Origin: Anthopleura xanthogrammica
Taxonomy: Eukaryota; Cnidaria; Anthozoa; Actiniaria; Actiniidae
Assembly (NCBI GenBank): GCA_964019055.1
Contig: OZ025216.1
Span: 6,873,840 to 6,937,839 of the forward strand
Reading direction: 5' to 3'
Length of the DNA: 64,000 bases
Below, piece after piece: positions 8,201 through 20,200 of the stretch (positions within the stretch are counted from its first letter, which is position 1; each line of letters starts with the position of its first letter). The position numbers and the translations under genes were made by a program. The notes beneath the pieces are model-generated. The model was not told the origin of the DNA, searched no databases, and saw only the letters and a list, made by a program, of their open reading frames with translations.

Positions 8201-11200
8201 TGGACACCGAAAATGTGCTTTTCTCGGCCAAAGGGTGCGTTTAGCAGTGAAAACGTCGTGTTTGGACCAAGAGAAAATTCTCAGCAAAATTGCAATTTGG
8301 TCAGCAAAAAACAGTTTTTTTGACCAAAAAGCACCTATTCTCAGCCAAAACCCCATTTTTTTTCGCCAAAAAGTCGTGTTTTTATCTCAAGAGGTATTTT
8401 CAGGAGCAAAAAGTGGGGGTTTCAGCCAACCGGTCACGCCGTCAGCGAAAAACCTGGTTTTGAGAGCCAAAATAGCCATTTTTCAGTTTTTGGGGCTAAA
8501 AAGGTTTTTTTCCCAGCAAAACTGTTTTGGACACCGAAAATGTGCTTTTCTCGGCCAAAGGGTGCGTTTAGCAGTGAAAACGTCGTGTTTGGACCAAGAG
8601 AAAATTCTCAGCAAAATTCCAATTTGGTCAGCAAAAAACAGTTTTTTTGACCAAAAAGCACCTATTCTCAGCCAAAACCCCATTTTTTTTTCGCCAAAAA
8701 GTCGTGTTTTTATCTCAAGAGGTATTTTCAGGAGCAAAAAGTGGGGGTTTCAGCCAACCGGTCACGCCGTCAGCGAAAAACCTGGTTTTGAGAGCCAAAA
8801 TAGCCATTTTTCAGTTTTTGGGGCTAAAAAGGTTTTTTTCCCAGCAAAACAGTGTTTTGGACACCGAAAATGTGCTTTTCTCGGCCAAAGGGTGCGTTTA
8901 GCAGTGAAAACGTCGTGTTTGGACCAAGAGAAAATTCTCAGCAAAATTCCAATTTGGTCAGCAAAAAACAGTTTTTTTGACCAAAAAGCACCTATTCTCA
9001 GCCAAAACCCCATTTTTTTTTCGCCAAAAAGTCGTGTTTTTATCTCAAGAGGGATTTTCAGAAGCAAAAAGTGGGGGTTTCAGCCAACCGGTCACGCCGT
9101 CAGCGAAAAACCTGGTTTTGAGAGCCAAAATAGCCATTTTTCAGTTTTTGGGGCTAAAAAGGTTTTTTTCCCAGCAAAACAGTGTTTTGGACACCGAAAA
9201 TGTGCTTTTCTCGGCCAAAGGGTGCGTTTAGCAGTGAAAACGTCGTGTTTGGACCAAGAGAAAATTCTCAGCAAAATTCCAATTTGGTCAGCAAAAAACA
9301 GTTTTTTTGACCAAAAAGCACCTATTCTCAGCCAAAACCCCATTTTTTTTTCGCCAAAAAGTCGTGTTTTTATCTCAAGAGGGATTTTCAGGAGCAAAAA
9401 GTGGGGGTTTCAGCCAACCGGTCACGCCGTCAGCGAAAAACCTGGTTTTGAGAGCCAAAATAGCCATTTTTCAGTTTTTGGGGCTAAAAAGGTTTTTTTC
9501 CCAGGAAAACAGTGTTTTGGACACCGAAAATGTGCTTTTCTCGGCCAAAGGGTGCGTTTAGCAGTGAAAACGTCGTGTTTGGACCAAGAGAAAATTCTCA
9601 GCAAAATTCCAATTTGGTCAGCAAAAAACAGTTTTTTTGACCAAAAAGCACCTATTCTCAGCCAAAACCCCATTTTTTTTCGCCAAAAAGTCGTGTTTTT
9701 ATCTCAAGAGGTATTTTCAGGAGCAAAAAGTGGGGGTTTCAGCCAAACGGTCACGCCGTCAGCGAAAAATCTGGTTTTGAGAGCCAAAATAGCCATTTTT
9801 CAGTTTTTGGGGCTAAAAAGGTTTTTTTCCCAGCAAAACAGTGTTTTGGACACCGAAAATGTGCTTTTCTCGGCCAAAGGGTGCGTTTAGCAGTGAAAAC
9901 GTCGTGTTTGGGCCAAGAGAAAATTCTCAGCAAAATTCCAATTTGGTCAGCAAAAAACAGTTTTTTTGACCAAAAAGCACCTATTCTCAGCCAAAACCCC
10001 ATTTTTTTTCGCCAAAAAGTCGTGTTTTTATCTCAAGAGGTATTTTCAAGAGCAAAAAGTGGGGGTTTCAGCCAACCGGTCACGCCGTCAGCGAAAAACC
10101 TGGTTTTGAGAGCCAAAATAGCCATTTTTCAGTTTTTGGGGCTAAAAAGGTTTTTTTCCCAGCAAAACAGTGTTTTGGACACCGAAAATGTGCTTTTCTC
10201 GGCCAAAGGGTGCGTTTAGCAGTGAAAACGTCGTGTTTGGACCAAGAGAAAATTCTCAGCAAAATTGCAATTTGGTCAGCAAAAAACAGTTTTTTTGACC
10301 AAAAAGCACCTATTCTCAGCCAAAACCCCATTTTTTTTCGCCAAAAAGTCGTGTTTTTATCTCAAGAGGTATTTTCAGGAGCAAAAAGTGGGGGTTTCAG
10401 CCAACCGGTCACGCCGTCAGCGAAAAACCTGGTTTTGAGAGCCAAAATAGCCATTTTTCAGTTTTTGGGGCTAAAAAGGTTTTTTTCCCAGCAAAACAGT
10501 GTTTTGGACACCGAAAATGTGCTTTTCTCGGCCAAAGGGTGCGTTTAGCAGTGAAAACGTCGTGTTTGGACCAAGAGAAAATTCTCAGCAAAATTCCAAT
10601 TTGGTCAGCAAAAAACAGTTTTTTTGACCAAAAAGCACCTATTCTCAGCCAAAACCCCATTTTTTTTCGCCAAAAAGTCGTGTTTTTATCTCAAGAGGTA
10701 TTTTCAGGAGCAAAAAGTGGGGGTTTCAGCCAACCGGTCACGCCGTCAGCGAAAAATCTGGTTTTGAGAGCCAAAATAGCCATTTTTCAGTTTTTGGGGC
10801 TAAAAAGGTTTTTTTCCCAGCAAAACAGTGTTTTGGACACCGAAAATGTGCTTTTCTCGGCCAAAGGGTGCGTTTAGCAGTGAAAACGTCGTGTTTGGAC
10901 CAAGAGAAAATTCTCAGCAAAATTCCAATTTGGTCAGCAAAAAAACAGTTTTTTTGACCAAAAAGCACCTATTCTCAGCCAAAACCCCATTTTTTTTCGC
11001 CAAAAAGTCGTGTTTTTATCTCAAGAGGTATTTTCAGGAGCAAAAAGTGGGGGTTTCAGCCAACCGGTCACGCCGTCAGCGAAAAACCTGGTTTTGAGAG
11101 CCAAAATAGCCATTTTTCAGTTTTTGGGGCTAAAAAGGTTTTTTCCCCAGCAAAACAGTGTTTTGGACACCGAAAAGGTGCTTTTCTCGGCCAAAGGGTG

Positions 11201-14200
11201 CGTTTAGCAGTGAAAACGTCGTGTTTGGACCAAGAGAAAATTCTCAGCAAAATTCCAATTTGGTCAGCAAAAAACAGTTTTTTTGACCAAAAAGCACCTA
11301 TTCTCAGCCAAAACCCCATTTTTTTTCGCCAAAAAGTCGTGTTTTTATCTCAAGAGGTATTTTCAGGAGCAAAAAGTGGGGGTTTCAGCCAACCGGTCAC
11401 GCCGTCAGCGAAAAACCTGGTTTTGAGAGCCAAAATAGCCATTTTTCAGTTTTTGGGGCTAAAAAGGTTTTTTCCCAGCAAAACAGTGTTTTGGACACCG
11501 AAAATGTGCTTTTCTCGGCCAAAGGGTGCGTTTAGCAGTGAAAACGTCGTGTTTGGACCAAGAGAAAATTCTCAGCAAAATTCCAATTTGGTCAGCAAAA
11601 AACAGTTTTTTTGACCAAAAAGCACCTATTCTCAGCCAAAACCGCATTTTTTTTCGCCAAAAAGTCGTGTTTTTATCTCAAGAGGTATTTTCAGGAGCAA
11701 AAAGTGGGGGTTTCAGCCTACCAGTCACGCCGTCAGCGAAAAACCTGGTTTTGAGAGCCAAAATAGCCATTTTTCAGTTTTTGGTGCTTAAAAGGTTTTT
11801 TCCCCAGCAAAACAGTGTTTTGGACACCGAAAATGTGCTTTTCTCGGCCAAAGGGTGCGTTTAGCAGTGAAAACGTCGTGTTTGGACCAAGAGAAAATTC
11901 TCAGCAAAATTCCAATTTGGTCAGCAAAAAACAGTTTTTTTGACCAAAAAGCACCTATTCTCAGCCAAAACCCCATTTTTTTTCGCCAAAAAGTCGTGTT
12001 TTTATCTCAAGAGGTATTTTCAGGAGCAAAAAGTGGGGGTTTCAGCCAACCGGTCACGCCGTCAGCGAAAAACCTGGTTTTGAGAGCCAAAATAGCCATT
12101 TTTCAGTTTTTGGGGCTAAAAAGGTTTTTTTCCCAGCAAAACAGTGTTTTGGACACCGAAAATGTGCTTTTCTCGGCCAAAGGGTGCGTTTAGCAGTGAA
12201 AACGTCGTGTTTGGACCAAGAGAAAATTCTCAGCAAAATTCCAATTTGGTCAGCAAAAAACAGTTTTTTTGACCAAAAAGCACCTATTCTCAGCCAAAAC
12301 CCCATTTTTTTTCGCCAAAAAGTCGTGTTTTTATCTCAAGAGGTATTTTCAGGAGCAAAAAGTGGGGGTTTCAGCCAACCGGTCACGCCGTCAGCGAAAA
12401 ACCTGGTTTTGAGAGCCAAAATAGCCATTTTTCAGTTTTTGGGGCTAAAAAGGTTTTTTTCCCAGCAAAACAGTGTTTTGGACACCGAAAATGTGCTTTT
12501 CTCGGCCAAAGGGTGCGTTTAGCAGTGAAAACGTCGTGTTTGGACCAAGAGAAAATTCTCAGCAAAATTCCAATTTGGTCAGCAAAAAACAGTTTTTTTG
12601 ACCAAAAAGCACCTATTCTCAGCCAAAACCCCATTTTTTTTCGCCAAAAAGTCGTGTTTTTATCTCAAGAGGGATTTTCAGGAGCAAAAAGTGGGGGTTT
12701 CAGCCAACCGGTCACGCCGTCAGCGAAAAACCTGGTTTTGAGAGCCAAAATAGCCATTTTTCAGTTTTTGGGGCTAAAAAGGTTTTTTTCCCAGCAAAAC
12801 AGTGTTTTGGACACCGAAAATGTGCTTTTCTCGGCCAAAGGGTGCGTTTAGCAGTGAAAACGTCGTGTTTGGACCAAGAGAAAATTCTCAGCAAAATTCC
12901 AATTTGGTCAGCAAAAAACAGTTTTTTTGACCAAAAAGCACCTATTCTCAGCCAAAACCCCATTTTTTTTCGCCAAAAAGTCGTGTTTTTATCTCAAGAG
13001 GGATTTTCAGGAGCAAAAAGTGGAGGTTTCAGCCAACCGGTCACGCCGTCAGCGAAAAACCTGGTTTTGAGAGCCAAAATAGCCATTTTTCAGTTTTTGG
13101 GGCTAAAAAGGTTTTTTTCCCAGCAAAACAGTGTTTTGGACACCGAAAATGTGCTTTTCTCGGCCAAAGGGTGCGTTTAGCAGTGAAAACGTCGTGTTTG
13201 GACCAAGAGAAAATTCTCAGCAAAATTCCAATTTGGTCAGCAAAAAACAGTTTTTTTGACCAAAAAGCACCTATTCTCAGCCAAAACCCCATTTTTTTTC
13301 GCCAAAAAGTCGTGTTTTTATCTCAAGAGGTATTTTCAGGAGCAAAAAGTGGGGGTTTCAGCCAACCGGTCACGCCGTCAGCGAAAAACCTGGTTTTGAG
13401 AGCCAAAATAGCCATTTTTCAGTTTTTGGGGCTAAAAAGGTTTTTTTCCCAGCAAAACAGTGTTTTGGACACCGAAAATGTGCTTTTCTCGGCCAAAGGG
13501 TGCGTTTAGCAGTGAAAACGTCGTGTTTGGACCAAGAGAAAATTCTCAGCAAAATTCCAATTTGGTCAGCAAAAAACAGTTTTTTTGACCAAAAAGCACC
13601 TATTCTCAGCCAAAACCCCATTTTTTTTCGCCAAAAAGTCGTGTTTTTATCTCAAGAGGTATTTTCAGGAGCAAAAAGTGGGGGTTTCAGCCAACCGGTC
13701 ACGCCGTCAGCGAAAAACCTGGTTTTGAGAGCCAAAATAGCCATTTTTCAGTTTTTGGGGCTAAAAAGGTTTTTTTCCCAGCAAAACAGTGTTTTGGACA
13801 CCGAAAATGTGCTTTTCTCGGCCAAAGGGTGCGTTTAGCAGTGAAAACGTCGTGTTTGGACCAAGAGAAAATTCTCAGCAAAATTCCAATTTGGTCAGCA
13901 AAAAACAGTTTTTTTGACCAAAAAGCACCTATTCTCAGCCAAAACCCCATTTTTTTCGCCAAAAAGTCGTGTTTTTATCTCAAGAGGGATTTTCAGGAGC
14001 AAAAAGTGGGGGTTTCAGCCAACCGGTCACGCCGTCAGCGAAAAACCTGGTTTTGAGAGCCAAAATAGCCATTTTTCAGTTTTTGGGGCTAAAAAGGTTT
14101 TTTTCCCCAGCAAAACAGTGTTTTGGACACCGAAAATGTGCTTTTCTCGGCCAAAGGGTGCGTTTAGCAGTGAAAACGTCGTGTTTGGACCAAGAGAAAA

Positions 14201-17200
14201 TTCTCAGCAAAATTCCAATTTGGTCAGCAAAAAACAGTTTTTTTGACCAAAAAGCACCTATTCTCAGCCAAAACCCCATTTTTTTTCGCCAAAAAGTCGT
14301 GTTTTTATCTCAAGAGGTATTTTCAGGAGCAAAAAGTGGGGGTTTCAGCCAACCGGTCACGCCGTCAGCGAAAAACCTGGTTTTGAGAGCCAAAATAGCC
14401 ATTTTTCAGTTTTTGGGGCTAAAAAGGTTTTTTTCCCAGCAAAACAGTGTTTTGGACACCGAAAATGTGCTTTTCTCGGCCAAAGGGTGCGTTTAGCAGT
14501 GAAAACGTCGTGTTTGGACCAAGAGAAAATTCTCAGCAAAATTCCAATTTGGTCAGCAAAAAACAGTTTTTTTGACCAAAAAGCACCTATTCTCAGCCAA
14601 AACCCCATTTTTTTTCGCCAAAAAGTCGTGTTTTTATCTCAAGAGGGATTTTCAGGAGCAAAAAGTGGGGGTTTCAGCCAACCGGTCACGCCGTCAGCGA
14701 AAAACCTGGTTTTGAGAGCCAAAATAGCCATTTTTCAGTTTTTGGGGCTAAAAAGGTTTTTTTCCCAGCAAAACAGTGTTTTGGACACCGAAAATGTGCT
14801 TTTCTCGGCCAAAGGGTGCGTTTAGCAGTGAAAACGTCGTGTTTGGACCAAGAGAAAATTCTCAGCAAAATTCCAATTTGGTCAGCAAAAAACAGTTTTT
14901 TTGACCAAAAAGCACCTATTCTCAGCCAAAACCCCATTTTTTTTCGCCAAAAAGTCGTGTTTTTATCTCAAGAGGTATTTTCAGGAGCAAAAAGTGGGGG
15001 TTTCAGCCAACCGGTCACGCCGTCAGCGAAAAACCTGGTTTTGAGAGCCAAAATAGCCATTTTTCAGTTTTTGGGGCTAAAAAGGTTTTTTTCCCAGCAA
15101 AACAGTGTTTTGGACACCGAAAATGTGCTTTTCTCGGCCAAAGGGTGCGTTAAGCAGTGAAAACGTCGTGTTTGGACCAAGAGAAAATTCTCAGCAAAAT
15201 TCCAATTTGGTCAGCAAAAAACAGTTTTTTTGACCAAAAAGCACCTATTCTCAGCCAAAACCCCATTTTTTTTCGCCAAAAAGTCGTGTTTTTATCTCAA
15301 GAGGTATTTTCAGGAGCAAAAAGTGGGGGTTTCAGCCAACCGGTCACGCCGTCAGCGAAAAACCTGGTTTTGAGAGCCAAAATAGCCATTTTTCAGTTTT
15401 TGGGGCTAAAAAGGTTTTTTTCCCAGCAAAACAGTGTTTTGGACACCGAAAATGTGCTTTTCTCGGCCAAAGGGTGCGTTTAGCAGTGAAAACGTCGTGT
15501 TTGGACCAAGAGAAAATTCTCAGCAAAATTCCAATTTGGTCAGCAAAAAACAGTTTTTTTGACCAAAAAGCACCTATTCTCAGCCAAAACCCCATTTTTT
15601 TTCGCCAAAAAGTCGTGTTTTTATCTCAAGAGGGATTTTCAGGAGCAAAAAGTGGGGGTTTCAGCCAACCGGTCACGCCGTCAGCGAAAAACCTGGTTTT
15701 GAGAGCCAAAATAGCCATTTTTCAGTTTTTGGGGCTAAAAAGGTTTTTTTCCCAGCAAAACAGTGTTTTGGACACCGAAAATGTGCTTTTCTCGGCCAAA
15801 GGGTGCGTTTAGCAGTGAAAACGTCGTGTTTGGACCAAGAGAAAATTCTCAGCAAAATTCCAATTTGGTCAGCAAAAAACAGTTTTTTTGACCAAAAAGC
15901 ACCTATTCTCAGCCAAAACCCCATTTTTTTTCGCCAAAAAGTCGTGTTTTTATCTCAAGAGGTATTTTCAGGAGCAAAAAGTGGGGGTTTCAGCCAACCA
16001 GTCACGCCGTCAGCGAAAAACCTGGTTTTGAGAGCCAAAATAGCCATTTTTCAGTTTTTGGGGCTAAAAAGGTTTTTTTCCCAGCAAAACAGTGTTTTGG
16101 ACACCGAAAATGTGCTTTTCTCGGCCAAAGGGTGCGTTTAGCAGTGAAAACGTCGTGTTTGGACCAAGAGAAAATTCTCAGCAAAATTCCAATTTGGTCA
16201 GCAAAAAACAGTTTTTTTGACCAAAAAGCACCTATTCTCAGCCAAAACCCCATTTTTTTTCGCCAAAAAGTCGTGTTTTTATCTCAAGAGGTATTTTCAG
16301 GAGCAAAAAGTGGGGGTTTCAGCCAACCGGTCACGCCGTCAGCGAAAAACCTGGTTTTGAGAGCCAAAATAGCCATTTTTCAGTTTTTGGGGCTAAAAAG
16401 GTTTTTTTCCCAGCAAAACAGTGTTTTGGACACCGAAAATGTGCTTTTCTCGGCCAAAGGGTGCGTTTAGCAGTGAAAACGTCGTGTTTGGACCAAGAGA
16501 AAATTCTCAGCAAAATTCCAATTTGGTCAGCAAAAAACAGTTTTTTTGACCAAAAAGCACCTATTCTCAGCCAAAAGCCCATTTTTTTTCGCCAAAAAGT
16601 CGTGTTTTTATCTCAAGAGGTATTTTCAGGAGCAAAAAGTGGGGGTTTCAGCCAACCAGTCACGCCGTCAGCGAAAAACCTGGTTTTGAGAGCCAAAATA
16701 GCCATTTTTCAGTTTTTGGGGCTAAAAAGGTTTTTTTCCCAGCAAAACAGTGTTTTGGACACCGAAAATGTGCTTTTCTCGGCCAAAGGGTGCGTTTAGC
16801 AGTGAAAACGTCGTGTTTGGACCAAGAGAAAATTCTCAGCAAAATTCCAATTTGGTCAGCAAAAAACAGTTTTTTTGACCAAAAAGCACCTATTCTCAGC
16901 CAAAACCCCATTTTTTTTCGCCAAAAAGTCGTGTTTTTATCTCAAGAGGTATTTTCAGGAGCAAAAAGTGGGGGTTTCAGCCAACCGGTCACGCCGTCAG
17001 CGAAAAACCTGGTTTTGAGAGCCAAAATAGCCATTTTTCAGTTTTTGGGGCTAAAAAGGTTTTTTTCCCAGCAAAACAGTGTTTTGGACACCGAAAATGT
17101 GCTTTTCTCGGCCAAAGGGTGCGTTTAGCAGTGAAAACGTCGTGTTTGGACCAAGAGAAAATTCTCAGCAAAATTCCAATTTGGTCAGCAAAAAACAGTT

Positions 17201-20200
17201 TTTTTGACCAAAAAGCACCTATTCTCAGCCAAAACCCCATTTTTTTTCGCCAAAAAGTCGTGTTTTTATCTCAAGAGGTATTTTCAGGAGCAAAATGTGG
17301 GGGTTTCAGCCAACCGGTCACGCCGTCAGCGAAAAACCTGGTTTTGAGAGCCAAAATAGCCATTTTTCAGTTTTTGGGGCTAAAAAGGTTTTTTTCCCAG
17401 CAAAACAGTGTTTTGGACACCGAAAATGTGCTTTTCTCGGCCAAAGGGTGCGTTTAGCAGTGAAAACGTCGTGTTTGGACCAAGAGAAAATTCTCAGCAA
17501 AATTCCAATTTGGTCAGCAAAAAACAGTTTTTTTGACCAAAAAGCGCCTATTCTCAGCCAAAACTCCATTTTGTTTCGCCAAAAAGTCGTGTTTTTATCT
17601 CAAGAGGTATTTTCAGGAGCAAAAAGTGGGGGTTTCAGCCAACCGGTCACGCCGTCAGCGAAAAACCTGGTTTTGAGAGCCAAAATAGCCATTTTTCAGT
17701 TTTTGGGGCTAAAAAGGTTTTTTCCCCAGCAAAACAGTGTTTTGGACACCGAAAATGTGCTTTTCTCGGCCAAAGGGTGCGTTTAGCAGTGAAAACGTCG
17801 TGTTTGGACCAAGAGAAAATTCTCAGCAAAATTCCAATTTGGTCAGCAAAAAACAGTTTTTTTGACCAAAAAGCACCTATTCTCAGCCAAAACCCCATTT
17901 TTTTTTCGCCAAAAAGTCGTGTTTTTATCTCAAGAGGTATTTTCAGGAGCAAAAAGTGGGGGTTTCAGCCAACCGGTCACGCCGTCAGCGAAAAACCTGG
18001 TTTTGAGAGCCAAAATAGCCATTTTTCAGTTTTTGGGGCTAAAAAGGTTTTTTTCCCAGCAAAACAGTGTTTTGGACACCGAAAATGTGCTTTTGTCGGC
18101 CAAAGGGTGCGTTTAGCAGTGAAAACGTCGTGTTTGGACCAAGAGAAAATTCTCAGCAAAATTCCAATTTGGTCAGCAAAAAACAGTTTTTTTGACCAAA
18201 AAGCACCTATTCTCAGCCAAAACCCCATTTTTTTTTCGCCAAAAAGTCGTGTTTTTATCTCAAGAGGTATTTTCAGGAGCAAAAAGTGGGGGTTTCAGCC
18301 AACCGGTCACGCCGTCAGCGAAAAACCTGGTTTTGAGAGCCAAAATAGCCATTTTTCAGTTTTTGGGGCTAAAAAGGTTTTTTTCCCAGCAAAACAGTGT
18401 TTTGGACACCGAAAATGTGCTTTTCTCGGCCAAAGGGTGCGTTTAGCAGTGAAAACGTCGTGTTTGGACCAAGAGAAAATTCTCAGCAAAATTCCAATTT
18501 GGTCAGCAAAAAACAGTTTTTTTGACCAAAAAGCACCTATTCTCAGCCAAAACCCCATTTTTTTTCGCCAAAAAGTCGTGTTTTTATCTCAAGAGGTATT
18601 TTCAGGAGCAAAAAGTGGGGGTTTCAGCCAACCGGTCACGCCGTCAGCGAAAAACCTGGTTTTGAGAGCCAAAATAGCCATTTTTCAGTTTTTGGGGCTA
18701 AAAAGGTTTTTTCCCCAGCAAAACAGTGTTTTGGTCACCGAAAAGGTGCTTTTCTCGGCCAAAGGGTGCGTTTAGCAGTGAAAACGTCGTGTTTGGACCA
18801 AGAGAAAATTCTCAGCAAAATTCCAATTTGGTCAGCAAAAAACAGTTTTTTTGACCAAAAAGCACCTATTCTCAGCCAAAACCCCATTTTTTTTTCACCA
18901 AAAAGTCGTGTTTTTATCTCAAGAGGTATTTTCAGGAGCAAAAAGTGGGGGTTTCAGCCAACCGGTCACGCCGTCAGCGAAAAACCTGGTTTTGAGAGCC
19001 AAAATAGCCATTTTTCAGTTTTTGGGGCTAAAAAGGTTTTTTTCCCAGCAAAACAGTGTTTTGGACACCGAAAATGTGCTTTTCTCGGCCAAAGGGTGCG
19101 TTTAGCAGTGAAAACGTCGTGTTTGGACCAAGAGAAAATTCTCAGCAAAATTCCAATTTGGTCAGCAAAAAACAGTTTTTTTGACCAAAAAGCACCTATT
19201 CTCAGCCAAAACCCCATTTTTTTTTTGCCAAAATGTCGTGTTTTTATCTCAAGAGGTATTTTCAGGAGCAAAAAGTGGGGGTTTCAGCCAACCGGTCACG
19301 CCGTCAGCGAAAAACCTGGTTTTGAGAGCCAAAATAGCCATTTTTCAGTTTTTGGGGCTAAAAAGGTTTTTTTCCCAGCAAAACAGTGTTTTGGACACCG
19401 AAAATGTGCTTTTCTCGGCCAAAGGGTGCGTTTAGCAGTGAAAACGTCGTGTTTGGACCAAGAGAAAATTCTCAGCAAAATTCCAATTTGGTCAGCAAAA
19501 AACAGTTTTTTTGACCAAAAAGCACCTATTCTCAGCCAAAACCCCATTTTTTTTCGCCAAAAAGTCGTGTTTTTATCTCAAGAGGTATTTTCAGGAGCAA
19601 AAAGTGGGGGTTTCAGCCAACCGGTCACGCCGTCAGCGAAAAACCTGGTTTTGAGAGCCAAAATAGCCATTTTTCAGTTTTTGGGGCTAAAAAGGTTTTT
19701 TTCCCAGCAAAACAGTGTTTTGGACACCGAAAATGTGCTTTTGTCGGCCAAAGGGTGCGTTTAGCAGTGAAAACGTCGTGTTTGGACCAAGAGAAAATTC
19801 TCAGCAAAATTCCAATTTGGTCAGCAAAAAACAGTTTTTTTGACCAAAAAGCACCTATTCTCAGCCAAAACCCCATTTTTTTTCGCCAAAAAGTCGTGTT
19901 TTTATCTCAAGAGGTATTTTCAGGAGCAAAAAGTGGGGGTTTCAGCCAACCGGTCACGCCGTCAGCGAAAAATCTGGTTTTGAGAGCCAAAATAGCCATT
20001 TTTCAGTTTTTGGGGCTAAAAAGGTTTTTTTCCCAGCAAAACAGTGTTTTGGACACCGAAAATGTGCTTTTCTCGGCCAAAGGGTGCGTTTAGCAGTGAA
20101 AACGTCGTGTTTGGACCAAGAGAAAATTCTCAGCAAAATTCCAATTTGGTCAGCAAAAAACAGTTTTTTTGACCAAAAAGCACCTATTCTCAGCCAAAAC

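Noticed and set aside
8235..9890. A 551-codon open frame as a real repetitive protein
   Set aside because: It exists only because three consecutive monomers gained one T and became divisible by three. Neighbouring monomers without the slip do not extend it.
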